DNA of 64,000 nt from contig NZ_JACHKZ010000005.1 of the NCBI RefSeq assembly GCF_014207855.1, positions 149,570 to 213,569 on the forward strand, read 5' to 3'. Of this stretch, positions 1 to 8,911 are shown in pieces. The notes under the pieces are model-generated. The model saw nothing but the letters and a program-made list of their open reading frames with translations. It made no database searches and was not told the origin of the DNA. The stretch comes from Comamonas odontotermitis. Its GTDB lineage: Bacteria > Pseudomonadota > Gammaproteobacteria > Burkholderiales > Burkholderiaceae_C. The first letter of the stretch is position 1. The number at the start of each line of letters is the position of its first letter. The translations under genes and the position numbers were made by a program.

Positions 1-147
1 CGGTACGCCCCCCGGACTCGTCTCTGTTGCTCTGATCCTCACCTCACGGTGGGCAGCCGTTAGCTGCTACGCTGTCCTGTGCAGTCCGGACGTTCCTCCA
101 GTGCGGCCTTTCGGCACTTGCACCAGCGGCGGTCTGGCAGGCTTCAC
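1..147 (-). ncRNA. rnpB: RNase P RNA, 5' half (cut by window edge)
   Basis: This is the catalytic RNA of RNase P, which trims 5' leaders from tRNA precursors. Read on the minus strand, the RNA starts near 147 with GAAGCCTGCCAGACCGCCGC, close to the 5' end of E. coli M1 RNA. The conserved core GGAGGAACGTCCGGACT follows, then the ACAGGACAGCGTAGCAGCTAAC stretch (variant of M1's CACAGGGCAGG..GTAAC) and the AGCAACAGAGACGAG motif. Only the first ~147 nt are present; the rest, including the 3' strand of helix P4, lies to the left of the window. The core reads GGAACGTCC where E. coli has GGAAAGTCC. Confidence is high because several invariant core segments appear in the right order. Confidence 0.93.
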
Positions 148-154
148 AGGGTGC

Positions 155-182
155 ATTATCCCACGCGCGGGCACTGTTTCAG
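155..182 (-). promoter_or_regulatory. Probable sigma-70 promoter of rnpB
   Basis: On the minus strand a -10 element GATAAT (155-160) is preceded, after 16 bp, by a -35-like CTGAAA (177-182). The -10 lies 7-8 bp upstream of the expected first base of RNase P RNA. No ORF separates it from the RNA start. Confidence 0.6.
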
Positions 183-331
183 ATGCATTGCATGTTCGTT
201 ATTGAAGCACGGCAGCCTGCAAGCCAGCCTTCATGCAAACTGCCTGGGCGCTATAGAGCCATAGAAATAGCCAGCAAAACCGCCCTTCCGGAAGACGATG
301 TGCCAGGTTTGCACCTTGCCTTCGCACCCGC

Positions 332-1768
332 TCATCGCCCGTCTTCCATCGCAGCACAAGCTTGGTCGGTGTCTGGCGATGAGGCATCACTGTTTTTAAC
401 GCTGGCAGGCAGATCCAGAGTGAAGACGAGGCCGCCGCCTTCGGACAGAGAGGCATTCAGATTGCCACCGTGCAGCCGGGCGATCGCACGGGCCAGGTAC
501 AGGCCCAGGCCCGAGCCTTCGCTGGCGCCGCTGCGAGCGCTGCGGTAGAAGCGTTCAAACAGCAACGGTAGCTCTTCTGCGGCGACACCTGCGCCGTAAT
601 CACGCACGGAGCAATGCAACTGGTCTCCATCGCGCGCCAGCAGCAGATCAAGAGGGCTACCTGCGGGAGTGTATTTGCAGGCGTTGGCCAGCAAGTTGTG
701 CAGCAGATGGATCAAAAGCTGTTCATCACCCGCACAGACAAAATCCGCAGACGGTCCGCTGCATTCAATATTGATCTCGCGCCCATCCAGCATGGGCTTG
801 TTGCTATCCACAACATAGTGAACAAGCGCTGCCAGGTTGAGCGGCCGGGCCTGCAGCTGGATACCGCCCCCTTCCAGCTTGACGCTGGTGAGCACACTGT
901 CGAGCAGCCGTGTCAGCCCTTCGACCGTATGCCGGGTCTGGCCCATGCGCTCCAGCACCTGTTCAGCCTGCTCCCCGCCGCTGCGGCGAGCCTGGCGCAT
1001 CAGCCGCTGTGCGGTGGAATCGATCACCGCCAAAGGCGTTCGGAACTGGTGCGACACCAGCGAGACGAAGTTGCGGTAGGTTTCGGTTGCGCTCTGGGCT
1101 CGGTGCAGATCATGGATGGTCTGCTGCAGAGCATCGCGCTGGGCTGCAATGGTGCGGGCATTGGTACGCTGGCGCTGCAGAGCCGCCACCACTTGCCACA
1201 TCAGCCAGCTGCCACACAAAGCCACCATGCCGATGGCGGCAAAGGCCGCCTTGATCCAGTGCTCCAGTTGGTCCAGGCGCCGGCTTTTCTCTTCCCTCTC
1301 GCGCAGCATGACCTGGTTTCCCGCCGTCGTGAGCACCGCAATCAGCGTGCGCAGCTCTTGCTGGGCAACAGGATTGTCCGTGCCAATCAATAGCTGCAGC
1401 AAATCCACCTGCTCGAACGCCGCCATGGCAGGCAACAGTGCATCCAGCTGCCCATAGTGCCGCAGAATGCGGCGCTGCGGGCCGTCGGTCAGCAGCGACA
1501 GGCGACTGTGCAGCAAGTCAGCCTGCAAATGGATGTCTTCCGCATCGGTCTGCTGCAGACGCAAACGCGCCAGATCGCGCTCCAGCACCGTTGCCTGGTG
1601 CTGAGCCTGCGCCAGCGCCCAGACCATGTTTTCACCTTCGCGCTGGCTCAACTCCCGGTGCAACACCAGCAGTTGCCAGACCACCACCAGGCTGCCCGCG
1701 AAAAACAGCACCGTTGCAGCCAAAGTCAACCGGTACTGAAGGCCACGGCGCATGGACAGATCAGGCAT
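332..1768 (-). CDS. Membrane sensor histidine kinase
   Basis: A 478-residue hybrid-free histidine kinase that probably phosphorylates the response regulator encoded just upstream. A membrane segment at about residues 15-35 and another at about 173-195 frame a ~140-residue, mostly helical extracytoplasmic region without a named sensor domain. The HisKA box SLVSHQFRTPLA places the phospho-accepting histidine at H240. The HATPase domain has an N box (HNLLANACKYTP), a G1 box (DYGAGV) and a G2 box (GSGLGLYLAR). The stop lies 150 bp upstream of the rnpB promoter. It reads in the same direction as the regulator (13 bp gap) and the molybdopterin-fold gene, so the three form a likely operon. The signal is unknown. 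Confidence 0.85.
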   Translation of the reverse strand: MPDLSMRRGLQYRLTLAATVLFFAGSLVVVWQLLVLHRELSQREGENMVWALAQAQHQATVLERDLARLRLQQTDAEDIHLQADLLHSRLSLLTDGPQRRILRHYGQLDALLPAMAAFEQVDLLQLLIGTDNPVAQQELRTLIAVLTTAGNQVMLREREEKSRRLDQLEHWIKAAFAAIGMVALCGSWLMWQVVAALQRQRTNARTIAAQRDALQQTIHDLHRAQSATETYRNFVSLVSHQFRTPLAVIDSTAQRLMRQARRSGGEQAEQVLERMGQTRHTVEGLTRLLDSVLTSVKLEGGGIQLQARPLNLAALVHYVVDSNKPMLDGREINIECSGPSADFVCAGDEQLLIHLLHNLLANACKYTPAGSPLDLLLARDGDQLHCSVRDYGAGVAAEELPLLFERFYRSARSGASEGSGLGLYLARAIARLHGGNLNASLSEGGGLVFTLDLPASVKNSDASSPDTDQACAAMEDGR

Positions 1769-1781
1769 GGCAGGCTCCGTC

Positions 1782-2855
1782 TCAGTTCAACGCCGGCGGG
1801 GATGCACCCAGCGCAGCCGTCAGCAATACGGCCACCAGCTCTGCCTGGCGACCCGTCTGGGTTTTGGCAAACATGTTGCGCAGATGAAAGGCCATGGTGC
1901 TGGCACTGACTTGCAGCTGCGCACACATCTGCTGCTTGCTCATGCCGTCCACCAACAGACGGGCCACCTGCGTTTCAGCAGGGGTCAGCGCAAAACGGCG
2001 CGCCAGTGCCTCGGCACTGGGCTTGACGGATTGCTGCAGGCCGTTGATGAAGAGCGCAAAGCGTTGGTCGCGCGAGTCCGGAGCTCCTTCGCTGCACTCC
2101 CCTTCACCGCTATCTTCCCTGGCCGAGAGGGATTGGATGGACAGGCACCAGTAGGGAGGGCCGCCAGGAATGGCAGGCACATCGAAGCTGGCCGATTCCT
2201 GCCGACCGCGCAGAAACTGGCGCAACCCAGGGTGCTGCGCCAGCACCTGGCGCAGCACTACCTGCCCTGCTGCATCGATCACCAGTGGACTGCTGTGTTG
2301 TGCATCGCCATGGCACAGCGCATAGGCCTGCCGGTTGGCAAACTGAATCGCCAGATGGCCATCGCAGACCACGGCGCAATGGCCCAGGCTGTCAAGCACA
2401 CCGTGCCAGTGCCTGTGCGCCTCGTCCAGGCTGCGCTGCAAGGCATCACGTTGCAGGCGCTGGAGGCGTTGCACCTTGGCGAGCCGGGCTGCCACGGTGG
2501 CAAGCAGCAGGTCGTAATCCACTGGTTTGACGAGGTAGTCATCCGCGCCCGCACGCGCGCCACGCAGCACATGCTCACGATCGCTGAGCGCCGTCAGCAG
2601 CAGAAATGGAACGCTGGAATGCGCGTCCGTCTCGCGCAGCTCGGCCAGCAGGTCCAGGCCACTCTGGCCGGGAAGGCCGACATCGCACAGGATGAGCGAA
2701 GGCTTCATCCGCGAGAGAACAAGCAGCGCGGCAGGCACATCGGGAACGCCGATGGCCTGGTAGCCCGCTTCTTCCAGTTCATCGCACAGATCGCGCAGCA
2801 GCAACGGCTCATCCTCCACACACAGGATCAGCGGACGGCGAATGGCTTTGAGCAT
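1782..2855 (-). CDS. Response regulator, receiver plus C-terminal LuxR HTH
   Basis: The N-terminal receiver has the acidic pocket CVEDEP, a phospho-acceptor aspartate in LILCDVGLPG (D58 from this start) and a conserved lysine in DYLVKPVD. The C-terminus carries a LuxR/GerE helix-turn-helix (TPAETQVARLLVDGMS). About 170 residues lie between them, longer than in NarL-type regulators and reminiscent of a small PAS-like sensory module, but I cannot name a family. The start is uncertain: an ATG at 2888 (or GTG 2891) would overlap the upstream gene's stop. I chose the ATG at 2855 because it sits a few residues before the first receiver strand and has AAGAG upstream. Probable partner of the adjacent kinase. 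Confidence 0.8.
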   Translation of the reverse strand: MLKAIRRPLILCVEDEPLLLRDLCDELEEAGYQAIGVPDVPAALLVLSRMKPSLILCDVGLPGQSGLDLLAELRETDAHSSVPFLLLTALSDREHVLRGARAGADDYLVKPVDYDLLLATVAARLAKVQRLQRLQRDALQRSLDEAHRHWHGVLDSLGHCAVVCDGHLAIQFANRQAYALCHGDAQHSSPLVIDAAGQVVLRQVLAQHPGLRQFLRGRQESASFDVPAIPGGPPYWCLSIQSLSAREDSGEGECSEGAPDSRDQRFALFINGLQQSVKPSAEALARRFALTPAETQVARLLVDGMSKQQMCAQLQVSASTMAFHLRNMFAKTQTGRQAELVAVLLTAALGASPPALN

Positions 2856-2877
2856 GCTGGGCTCTTGCGGGTAACGC

Positions 2878-3450
2878 TTACGGGGCATCACTGACGATCA
2901 GTTGGCTCAGCTGCCAGGCCCAGCGATGGTCATATCTGGCATCCTGCAGCACGGTGTCGCTGTCTCGTGGATAGATGATCCACAGCGGCCCTTTGTCTCG
3001 TCGCGTCAATGCCTTGCCGTCCATGCTGAAAGCCAGCACCACGGGCCAGCGCTGAAAATCCTGGGCAGGAATACGCACGGTATAGCCATTGAGCGCCTGG
3101 GCTTGCACCACCATTGCCGGAGTGATGCGCACCCCGGCAGCTTCCAGCACATCGCGCGCCAATGGCCCGGTAAAGCGCGACACGCCATCGGTCCAGGGGG
3201 TTGCAGTGGCGGTGGTTCGCTGGGGTAGCGCAGCGAGCTGCTCCGCACTCAGGCGCATGACAGCGCCACGGAATTGCACACTGAGCGCGCCTTGCGGCTG
3301 CAAGCCACCAGAACCCGCAGCCATATCGGCACCCACAGTGCCTTGTGCCCATACCGGCTGCACGCATACCAGCAAAAAACCGCGAAGCAGACAGCTGCGC
3401 AGCGCGGGCCGGAACGTGGGAAAGCGGGGGATTTCTGCAGGGGCTGGCAT
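2878..3450 (-). CDS. Exported protein with oxidoreductase molybdopterin-binding (SUOX-type) fold
   Basis: A 190-residue protein whose C-terminal ~130 residues resemble the sulfite-oxidase/YedY molybdopterin-binding domain, in the short form often annotated only as 'molybdopterin-binding'. Recognisable parts are FTGPLARDVLEAAGV, the NGYTVRIPAQDF stretch and the RRDKGPLWIIYPRD motif near the end. The N-terminus has a basic patch followed by a hydrophobic run ending in VWAQ, which looks like a signal peptide. The ATG at 3450 was chosen over upstream codons because AAGGAGAG precedes it at suitable spacing. I see no cysteine that would ligate molybdenum in the core, so it may be a ligand-binding or redox-inactive relative. 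First gene of a likely operon with the two-component system, perhaps serving as its periplasmic sensor accessory. Confidence 0.7.
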   Translation of the reverse strand: MPAPAEIPRFPTFRPALRSCLLRGFLLVCVQPVWAQGTVGADMAAGSGGLQPQGALSVQFRGAVMRLSAEQLAALPQRTTATATPWTDGVSRFTGPLARDVLEAAGVRITPAMVVQAQALNGYTVRIPAQDFQRWPVVLAFSMDGKALTRRDKGPLWIIYPRDSDTVLQDARYDHRWAWQLSQLIVSDAP

Positions 3451-3643
3451 GCTCTGTCTCTCCTTGCCAGCGCCGGAGTGCTTGGCGCATGGTCTGAGGC
3501 TCAGATACTGCCGTGTCAGAAACATTTGGTAAATAGTCCAAATGTACTAACGGGCCCCACTCGAAACGAGCGTTTTCACCAAAAAGTCTTTATTTGATCT
3601 TGGTATTTAAAAATGTAAGCGCATACAAACAAATCAAGAAAAT

Positions 3644-4444
3644 TCAGACATCCGAGACCAGTTCGCGCCGGAACTGCTCGGGAGTCATACCGGTTTCCCG
3701 GTGGAACATGGCGATGAAAGCGGAAGCCGTGCTGTAGCCCAGATCAAAAGCGATTTCCTGCACCGTACGCCCCTGGCCCAATGCCTCCACCGCGCACAGA
3801 TGACGCAGGCGCTGGCGCCATTCGCCCAAAGCCATGCCCAGTTCGCGCTGGCAGTGGCGCGCCAGGGTGCGCTCGGTCATGTGAGCCTGCCGCGCCCATT
3901 CGGCCACCGAACGGCGGCTTCCCGGATCCGCGCGCAGGGCATCCAGCACGCCCGCCAGCGCCGCGCTGCTGGGCGAGGGCAGAAAGCTGCCTTCAAAGCG
4001 CGCCTGGCACAGCTGATCGACCAGCGCCTGTGCGAGCCGCAGGTCTTGCGGTGAGCCAGGCACCTGCACCTGGCGCTCGGCAAAATCCGCCAGAATGCTG
4101 CGCCCTATGGGGCTGATGCGCAGAATGCAGGCCTGTTGGGGCAACACATCGCACAGCGCAGGCTGCACGTAGAAGGAGCGGTACACCGCAGCGTGCTGTA
4201 CATAGCAGCAATGCTCCTGGGCAGGCGGAATCCACACCCCATACTGCGGCGGCGCCACCAGATGCTGACCAGCGGTGTCGATGGACATGGTGCCGCAAGC
4301 GGTGTAGTTGAGATGGCCCAGGCGGTGGCTGTGCGGCGCTGCAAAACTGCCTGCTGCAAATTCGTCATAGCGCACCAGATAGGGGCTGGTGACGCTTTCC
4401 ACATCAAAAATCGGCAAGGAGTGTGCGGCGTTGGCAGAGGGCAT
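3644..4444 (-). CDS. AraC-family transcriptional regulator
   Basis: A 266-residue regulator. The N-terminal cupin-like part contains HSHRLGHLNYT and VWIPPAQEH, the pattern typical of AraC_binding cupins. The C-terminal ~95 residues form the double helix-turn-helix, including MTERTLARHCQRELGM and IAFDLGYSTASAFIAMFHRETGMTP (second helix pair). Divergently transcribed from the EamA exporter, with about 115 bp between start codons, so it probably controls that exporter. The ATG at 4444 is used; an in-frame TTG at 4450 is less likely. No convincing Shine-Dalgarno sequence is visible, so the start is moderately certain. Confidence 0.85.
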   Translation of the reverse strand: MPSANAAHSLPIFDVESVTSPYLVRYDEFAAGSFAAPHSHRLGHLNYTACGTMSIDTAGQHLVAPPQYGVWIPPAQEHCCYVQHAAVYRSFYVQPALCDVLPQQACILRISPIGRSILADFAERQVQVPGSPQDLRLAQALVDQLCQARFEGSFLPSPSSAALAGVLDALRADPGSRRSVAEWARQAHMTERTLARHCQRELGMALGEWRQRLRHLCAVEALGQGRTVQEIAFDLGYSTASAFIAMFHRETGMTPEQFRRELVSDV

Positions 4445-4559
4445 GGTCAAAAAAAGAGAGCGACACGATAGCTTGTCCGAAGCATGGCATGGTTTGTCCG
4501 AATTCAGCTATACCTCTCAAATCAGCCACAGCGATGATAGGGGCAGTGGAAAGCAAACA

Positions 4560-5468
4560 ATGAACTATCTCTACCCTCTTTTTGCCGTGCTGATCTGGTC
4601 AGCCAATACCGTCGTCAGCAAACAATCGGCCGGCGCGATTGCGCCTACGGAAATCGGCTTCCTGCGCTGGGTGCTGGCGGTGCTGATCGTCACCCCGTTA
4701 CTGCTTCCGGCTGTGTGGCGCAACCGCGCCGCCGTTCGCCAGCACGCCTGGCAGATTCTGGTGCTGGGCCTTTTGGGCATGGTCGTCTACCAAAGCTGCG
4801 CCTACTTTGCCGCGGGCTACACGACAGCCACGCACATGGGCATCATCCTCACCCTCTCCCCCATGCTGGTACTGGCCATCTGCGTGGGCCTGCTCGGCCA
4901 GCCGCTGACCATGGGCGGTGCGCTGGGCGCCGTGCTGGCCTTCGGCGGTGTGCTGCTGGTCGTGAGCGAAGGACACCCCGGGCAGCTGCTGGAGCAAGGC
5001 CTCAACCGTGGCGACCTGCTGATGCTGCTGGCCTGCGCAGCGTACGCGGTCTACAACGTACTACTCAAGCGCTGGCACATGCCTGCCATCAGCAGCTGGC
5101 AACTGCTGTACCTGCAGATGGTGGTGGCCATGGTTGCGCAGTTGCCAATCTACCTTGCATCGCCCAAGATCGGCATCAACGCGCACAACTGGTACATGGT
5201 GGCCTATGCGGGCACCATGGCGTCCATCGTGGCGTCGTGGATGTGGATGACGGCTGTGGTGCGCCTGGGGCCCAGCCGGTCGATCATGTTCTTCAACCTG
5301 ACGCCACTGTTCACCGCCTTGATTGCAGCCGCCTGGGCCAAGGAACAGCTGCAGACCTATCTTTGGATTGGCGGCGCGCTCACCATCCTGGGCGTGGTGC
5401 TGGCAGAGCGCTGGAAAACACCCGTGCGGCTGGCCCGATCCGCCGCTGCAAGCACTACATCAGGTTGA
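4560..5468 (+). CDS. EamA/DMT-family membrane transporter
   Basis: A 302-residue inner-membrane protein with two EamA repeats and about ten hydrophobic helices, the usual size for drug/metabolite transporters such as RhtA/YdcZ relatives. The start was moved to the ATG at 4560 because the protein then begins MNYLYPLFAVLIWSAN, the standard first helix of the family; upstream in-frame codons would add a hydrophilic tail. Likely an exporter of amino acids or small metabolites; the substrate cannot be read from the sequence. It faces the AraC regulator divergently, and its last 14 bp overlap the end of a small antisense-oriented membrane protein gene. Confidence 0.85.
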   Translation: MNYLYPLFAVLIWSANTVVSKQSAGAIAPTEIGFLRWVLAVLIVTPLLLPAVWRNRAAVRQHAWQILVLGLLGMVVYQSCAYFAAGYTTATHMGIILTLSPMLVLAICVGLLGQPLTMGGALGAVLAFGGVLLVVSEGHPGQLLEQGLNRGDLLMLLACAAYAVYNVLLKRWHMPAISSWQLLYLQMVVAMVAQLPIYLASPKIGINAHNWYMVAYAGTMASIVASWMWMTAVVRLGPSRSIMFFNLTPLFTALIAAAWAKEQLQTYLWIGGALTILGVVLAERWKTPVRLARSAAASTTSG

Positions 5469-5616
5469 GGATGCTGTAGCTCATCAACATGAGCAGGCAG
5501 ACCACCGCCACCAGCATCAGCCACGGCGCCCAGCGCCGGGACCGCCACGAAAACCCCACCAGCAGCGCCACACAGCAGACAAAAAGCGCCACCATGGTTT
5601 GTTGAAATGTGAGCAT
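5455..5616 (-). CDS. Small two-helix membrane protein (53 aa)
   Basis: A short ORF of 53 codons starting at the ATG at 5616, preceded by AGAGGGGGGACGAC, a plausible ribosome-binding site. The product has two strongly hydrophobic stretches, about residues 8-22 (MVALFVCCVALLVGF) and 32-51, separated by a basic loop (SWRSRRWAP). That is a typical small inner-membrane hairpin topology with a positively charged cytoplasmic loop. It ends inside the 3' end of the convergent EamA gene. No family is recognised. The composition and ribosome-binding site argue for a real gene, but this rests on one sequence. Confidence 0.5.
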   Translation of the reverse strand: MLTFQQTMVALFVCCVALLVGFSWRSRRWAPWLMLVAVVCLLMLMSYSILNLM

Positions 5617-5703
5617 GTCGTCCCCCCTCTTTCAGCGTTCAGATCGTTGCATGGTAATCGGCAGCGCGCCAGCTGGCCCCGGTACAGCCCAACAGCGCAT
5701 CTC

Positions 5704-5719
5704 GGAATATTGATATTCC
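5704..5719. promoter_or_regulatory. Inverted repeat upstream of cysK
   Basis: A perfect 7-bp inverted repeat, GGAATAT-TG-ATATTCC, sits 70 bp before the cysK start and upstream of the small membrane protein gene on the other strand. It could be an operator for either. No regulator is identified; it does not look like a classical CysB site. Confidence 0.35.
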
Positions 5720-5788
5720 ATCCAGGAACATGAACTCGTTCACAATGGTCTTCGGTTTTTCGTCTCATCGACTTGCGCAGGAGGTTCC

Positions 5789-6706
5789 ATGAAGTTCGAC
5801 AACATTTTGCAAACCATCGGCAATACGCCTTCGATTCACATCAACCGCCTGTTTGGCGCCAATGCGAATGTCTGGATCAAATCCGAGCGCAGCAACCCCG
5901 GCGGCTCGATCAAGGACCGCATTGCGCTGGCCATGGTGGAGGATGCGGAGAAATCCGGAGCGCTCAAGCCCGGCGGCACCATCATCGAGCCCACTAGCGG
6001 CAATACAGGCGTGGGCCTGGCCCTGGTAGCCGCTGTCAAAGGCTACAAGCTGATCCTGGTGATGCCGGAGAGCATGTCGATCGAGCGCCGCCGCCTGATG
6101 CTGGCCTACGGCGCGACCTTTGACCTGACACCCAAGGAAAAAGGCATGAAAGGGGCCATCGCCCGCGCCGAAGAGCTGGCCGCCAGCACCCCCGGCGCAT
6201 GGATTCCCCAGCAGTTCGAGAACCCTGCCAACGTCGCCGTGCACGAGCGCACCACCGCGCAGGAGATTCTGGCGGACTTTCCCGATGGCCTCGACGCCAT
6301 CATCACCGGCGTGGGCACCGGCGGCCATCTGTCGGGCGTCGCTCACGTGCTCAAGGCCAAGTTTCCCCAGCTGAAAGTATTTGCCGTAGAGCCGACTGCC
6401 TCACCCGTCATCTCGGGCGGCGCGCCGGCCCCACACCCGATCCAGGGCATCGGCGCCGGCTTCATTCCGCGCAACCTCGATACCAGCGTGCTGGATGGCG
6501 TGATCCAGGTCGATGCCGAACCCGCACGTGAATACGCCCGCCGCGCCGCGCGCGAAGAAGGCCTGTTCGTGGGCATCTCGTCCGGAGCCACGCTGGCGGC
6601 CATTGCGCAAAAGCTGCCAGAGTTGCCACCCGGAGCCAAGGTGCTGGGCTTTGCCTACGACACCGGCGAGCGCTACCTGTCCGTCGAAGGCTTTTTGCCC
6701 GCCTGA
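5789..6706 (+). CDS. cysK: Cysteine synthase A (O-acetylserine sulfhydrylase)
   Basis: A PLP enzyme that condenses O-acetyl-L-serine with sulfide to give L-cysteine and acetate, the last step of assimilatory sulfate reduction. The 305-residue length is normal. The PLP-binding lysine is K42 in NPGGSIKDR. The substrate loop TSGNTG is at residues 69-74, and the phosphate-binding GTGGH loop is at 176-180. A good ribosome-binding site (CAGGAGG) precedes the ATG. It is followed closely by a bidirectional terminator, so it is probably monocistronic. The short N-terminus favours CysK over CysM, although the two cannot be separated fully by eye. Confidence 0.93.
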   Translation: MKFDNILQTIGNTPSIHINRLFGANANVWIKSERSNPGGSIKDRIALAMVEDAEKSGALKPGGTIIEPTSGNTGVGLALVAAVKGYKLILVMPESMSIERRRLMLAYGATFDLTPKEKGMKGAIARAEELAASTPGAWIPQQFENPANVAVHERTTAQEILADFPDGLDAIITGVGTGGHLSGVAHVLKAKFPQLKVFAVEPTASPVISGGAPAPHPIQGIGAGFIPRNLDTSVLDGVIQVDAEPAREYARRAAREEGLFVGISSGATLAAIAQKLPELPPGAKVLGFAYDTGERYLSVEGFLPA

Positions 6707-6726
6707 CAGGGCGCCCTGGCCGCGCA

Positions 6727-6760
6727 TGAAAAAAGCCGCTCTTGTGAGCGGCTTTTGGTT
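6727..6760. terminator. Bidirectional rho-independent terminator between cysK and tctA
   Basis: A perfect 11-bp stem (6731-6741 with 6746-6756, loop TTGT) is flanked by an A-run on the left and TTTT on the right. Both the plus-strand cysK transcript and the minus-strand tct transcript can terminate here. Confidence 0.9.
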
Positions 6761-6779
6761 TTATGGAGCAGGACAAGGC

Positions 6780-8333
6780 TTACTTCGCAATTGCAACACC
6801 GCCAGCGGCCGTTTCTTCCTCTACCGCCGCCTCTACCTGGCGTACACGCGACTTCTTGCGCCACGCAGACCAGGTCACGGCCAACAACAGCAATGCGCTG
6901 ATACAGACGAAGGTGGCGCTGATGGGGCGCTGTATGAAAATCATCATATCGCCCCGCGACAGCAAAAGCGCGCGGCGGAAGTTCTCTTCCATCATCGGCC
7001 CCAGCACGAAGCCCAGCATGATGGGTGCCACCGAGAAATCGAGCACCATCAAAATAGCGCCGATGATGCCGAACGCCAGCACTTCCCAGATATGGAACAA
7101 GCTGTTCTGCGTGGTGAACACCCCCACCGCGATGAAGAACATGGCCGACGGGAACAGGTACTTGTACGGAACAGCCAGCATCTTCACCCACACGCCGATC
7201 AACGGCACATTCAGGATCATCAGAATCACATTGCCAATCCAGAAGCTGGCAATCAGACCCCAGAAGATATCCGGATGCTCGGTGATCAGTTGCGGGCCGG
7301 GCTGGATACCCTGGATCAGCAGCGCACCCAGCAGCAGTGCCATCACAGCGTCGCCCGGAATGCCCAGGCTCATGGTGGGGATGAAATCAACCTGCGTCTT
7401 GGAATGCGCAGACGCCTCGGGAGCCGCCACGCCCGCAATCATGCCGGTGCCGAACTTGCTCGGGTCCTTGGCCACTTTCTGCTCCAGCGCATAGGCGATG
7501 AAGGTGGTGATCGTAGGGCCCGTACCAGGCATCGCGCCAAACAACGTGCCCACTGCCGTGCCGCGCACCATGGGCCAGAAAGCCTCCTTCAGCTCTGCCA
7601 TTGAAGGCCGCATGTCGCGGATGCGCATCTTGGTGTTGCTGGTGATCGCCTTCATCTTGTTCACGTTCAGCAGGAAGTCTGCAATGCCGAACAGGCCCAT
7701 GGCCACGGCCACCATCTCCAGACCATCACTGAGATCCGGAATATCGAACGCAAAGCGGAAGGTGCCGCTATTCACGTCCGTACCGACCACACCGCACAAC
7801 AGACCGAACAAGGTCATCGCCACGCCCTTGAGCGGAGAGCCGCGCGACATGGTCGAGCCCGCCAGCAGGCCCAGCAGCATGATCGAGAACAGCTCTGCGG
7901 GGCCAAACTTGAAGGCAATCGTCGTCAGCAGCGGTGAGGCGAAGATCATCACGATGATGCCGACCGATGCCGCAAAGAACGAACAGATCATCGTGATGCC
8001 CAGCGCCGTTCCACCCCTGCCCTTCTTGGTCATCGGGTAGCCGTCCAGGCAGGTCACCGCATGCGGCGGATGCGAGGGCAGGTTCAGCAAAATGGCGCCA
8101 ATGGCTCCACCGTACTGCGAACCATAGAAAATCCCCGCCAGCATCAGAATGGCAGGCACGGGATGCATGGTGTAGGTGAGTGGCAACAGGATCGAGATGG
8201 CCGACAGCGCGCCCATGCCCGGCAACACGCCGATCAGGTTGCCCACCAGCACACCAAAGAACGACCACATCAGGTTGTGGCCCTGAAAGGCAATGCCAAA
8301 GCCGTACCAGAGGTCTTGCAGTGATTGTCCCAT
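6780..8333 (-). CDS. tctA: Tripartite tricarboxylate transporter, large permease TctA
   Basis: A 517-residue inner-membrane protein with about twelve hydrophobic segments and the family hallmarks GVLPGMGALSAISILLPLTY near the N-terminus and the repeated GAMPGTGPTITTFIAY and FIPTMSLGIPGDAVMALLLGAL stretches. It is the large channel subunit of a TTT system that takes up citrate-like di- and tricarboxylates with a periplasmic binding protein. It starts 3 bp after the tctB stop, indicating tight coupling. The gene is full length. Substrate is not predictable from TctA alone. Confidence 0.93.
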   Translation of the reverse strand: MGQSLQDLWYGFGIAFQGHNLMWSFFGVLVGNLIGVLPGMGALSAISILLPLTYTMHPVPAILMLAGIFYGSQYGGAIGAILLNLPSHPPHAVTCLDGYPMTKKGRGGTALGITMICSFFAASVGIIVMIFASPLLTTIAFKFGPAELFSIMLLGLLAGSTMSRGSPLKGVAMTLFGLLCGVVGTDVNSGTFRFAFDIPDLSDGLEMVAVAMGLFGIADFLLNVNKMKAITSNTKMRIRDMRPSMAELKEAFWPMVRGTAVGTLFGAMPGTGPTITTFIAYALEQKVAKDPSKFGTGMIAGVAAPEASAHSKTQVDFIPTMSLGIPGDAVMALLLGALLIQGIQPGPQLITEHPDIFWGLIASFWIGNVILMILNVPLIGVWVKMLAVPYKYLFPSAMFFIAVGVFTTQNSLFHIWEVLAFGIIGAILMVLDFSVAPIMLGFVLGPMMEENFRRALLLSRGDMMIFIQRPISATFVCISALLLLAVTWSAWRKKSRVRQVEAAVEEETAAGGVAIAK

Positions 8334-8336
8334 GGC

Positions 8337-8819
8337 TCACATCCCCCACTTGAAGAGCGGCATCTGCACCTGCAGCGCCCACCAGAAGATCACCACCGCC
8401 ACGATCATCATCGACATCGCCAGCACAAAGCTCGCAATCACACTGTTGTTGCGGTCGCCCAGTGCACTGATGAAGACAATGGCGAAGGTCGCGGGCAACA
8501 GGCCCAGGTACTCGCCACAGAAGTAGAACGCCACCGTCCCCAAAATGATGCAGACCGCGCCGCGAAAATCCGGAATGTCGTGGTTATGGCCTACCAGGGC
8601 GGCCTCGCCTCCGCTCGGCTTCTTCTTGGCAGTGAGTGCGATCAGCACGCCCGTCAGCGCCAGCAGTACACCGACCGCAAAGGGGAAGTAACCGGGCCCC
8701 ATATGGTCCAGCGAGCCGATGTTGTAATTGCGCGCAGCGTAGGCAGCGCTGCCCCCGACCAGCACCATCAAGGCGCCGCCGTAGTAATCCTTGTTGTAGC
8801 TTTTTTTGCCGGAGCTCAT
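8337..8819 (-). CDS. tctB: Tripartite tricarboxylate transporter, small permease TctB
   Basis: A 160-residue protein with four hydrophobic helices, the normal size and pattern of TctB (motif DHMGPGYFPFAVGVLLALTGV). The start at 8819 (MSSGKKSYNKDYYGG) was chosen because GGGAG lies just upstream and the extra N-terminal sequence from an earlier ATG at 8951 has no family resemblance. It acts with TctA. A tctC gene for the binding protein would be expected beside it but is absent: the upstream neighbour on the same strand is the tctE kinase, 180 bp away. Confidence 0.88.
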   Translation of the reverse strand: MSSGKKSYNKDYYGGALMVLVGGSAAYAARNYNIGSLDHMGPGYFPFAVGVLLALTGVLIALTAKKKPSGGEAALVGHNHDIPDFRGAVCIILGTVAFYFCGEYLGLLPATFAIVFISALGDRNNSVIASFVLAMSMMIVAVVIFWWALQVQMPLFKWGM

Positions 8820-8911
8820 GACAGCTCCCTGGCGGGTAACCCCCGCAATTGCGCCGCGTGCGGCGCCGACCATGCATGCAGCATCTTCGTCTCCTTTTTG
8901 TTGCAGTTTCG

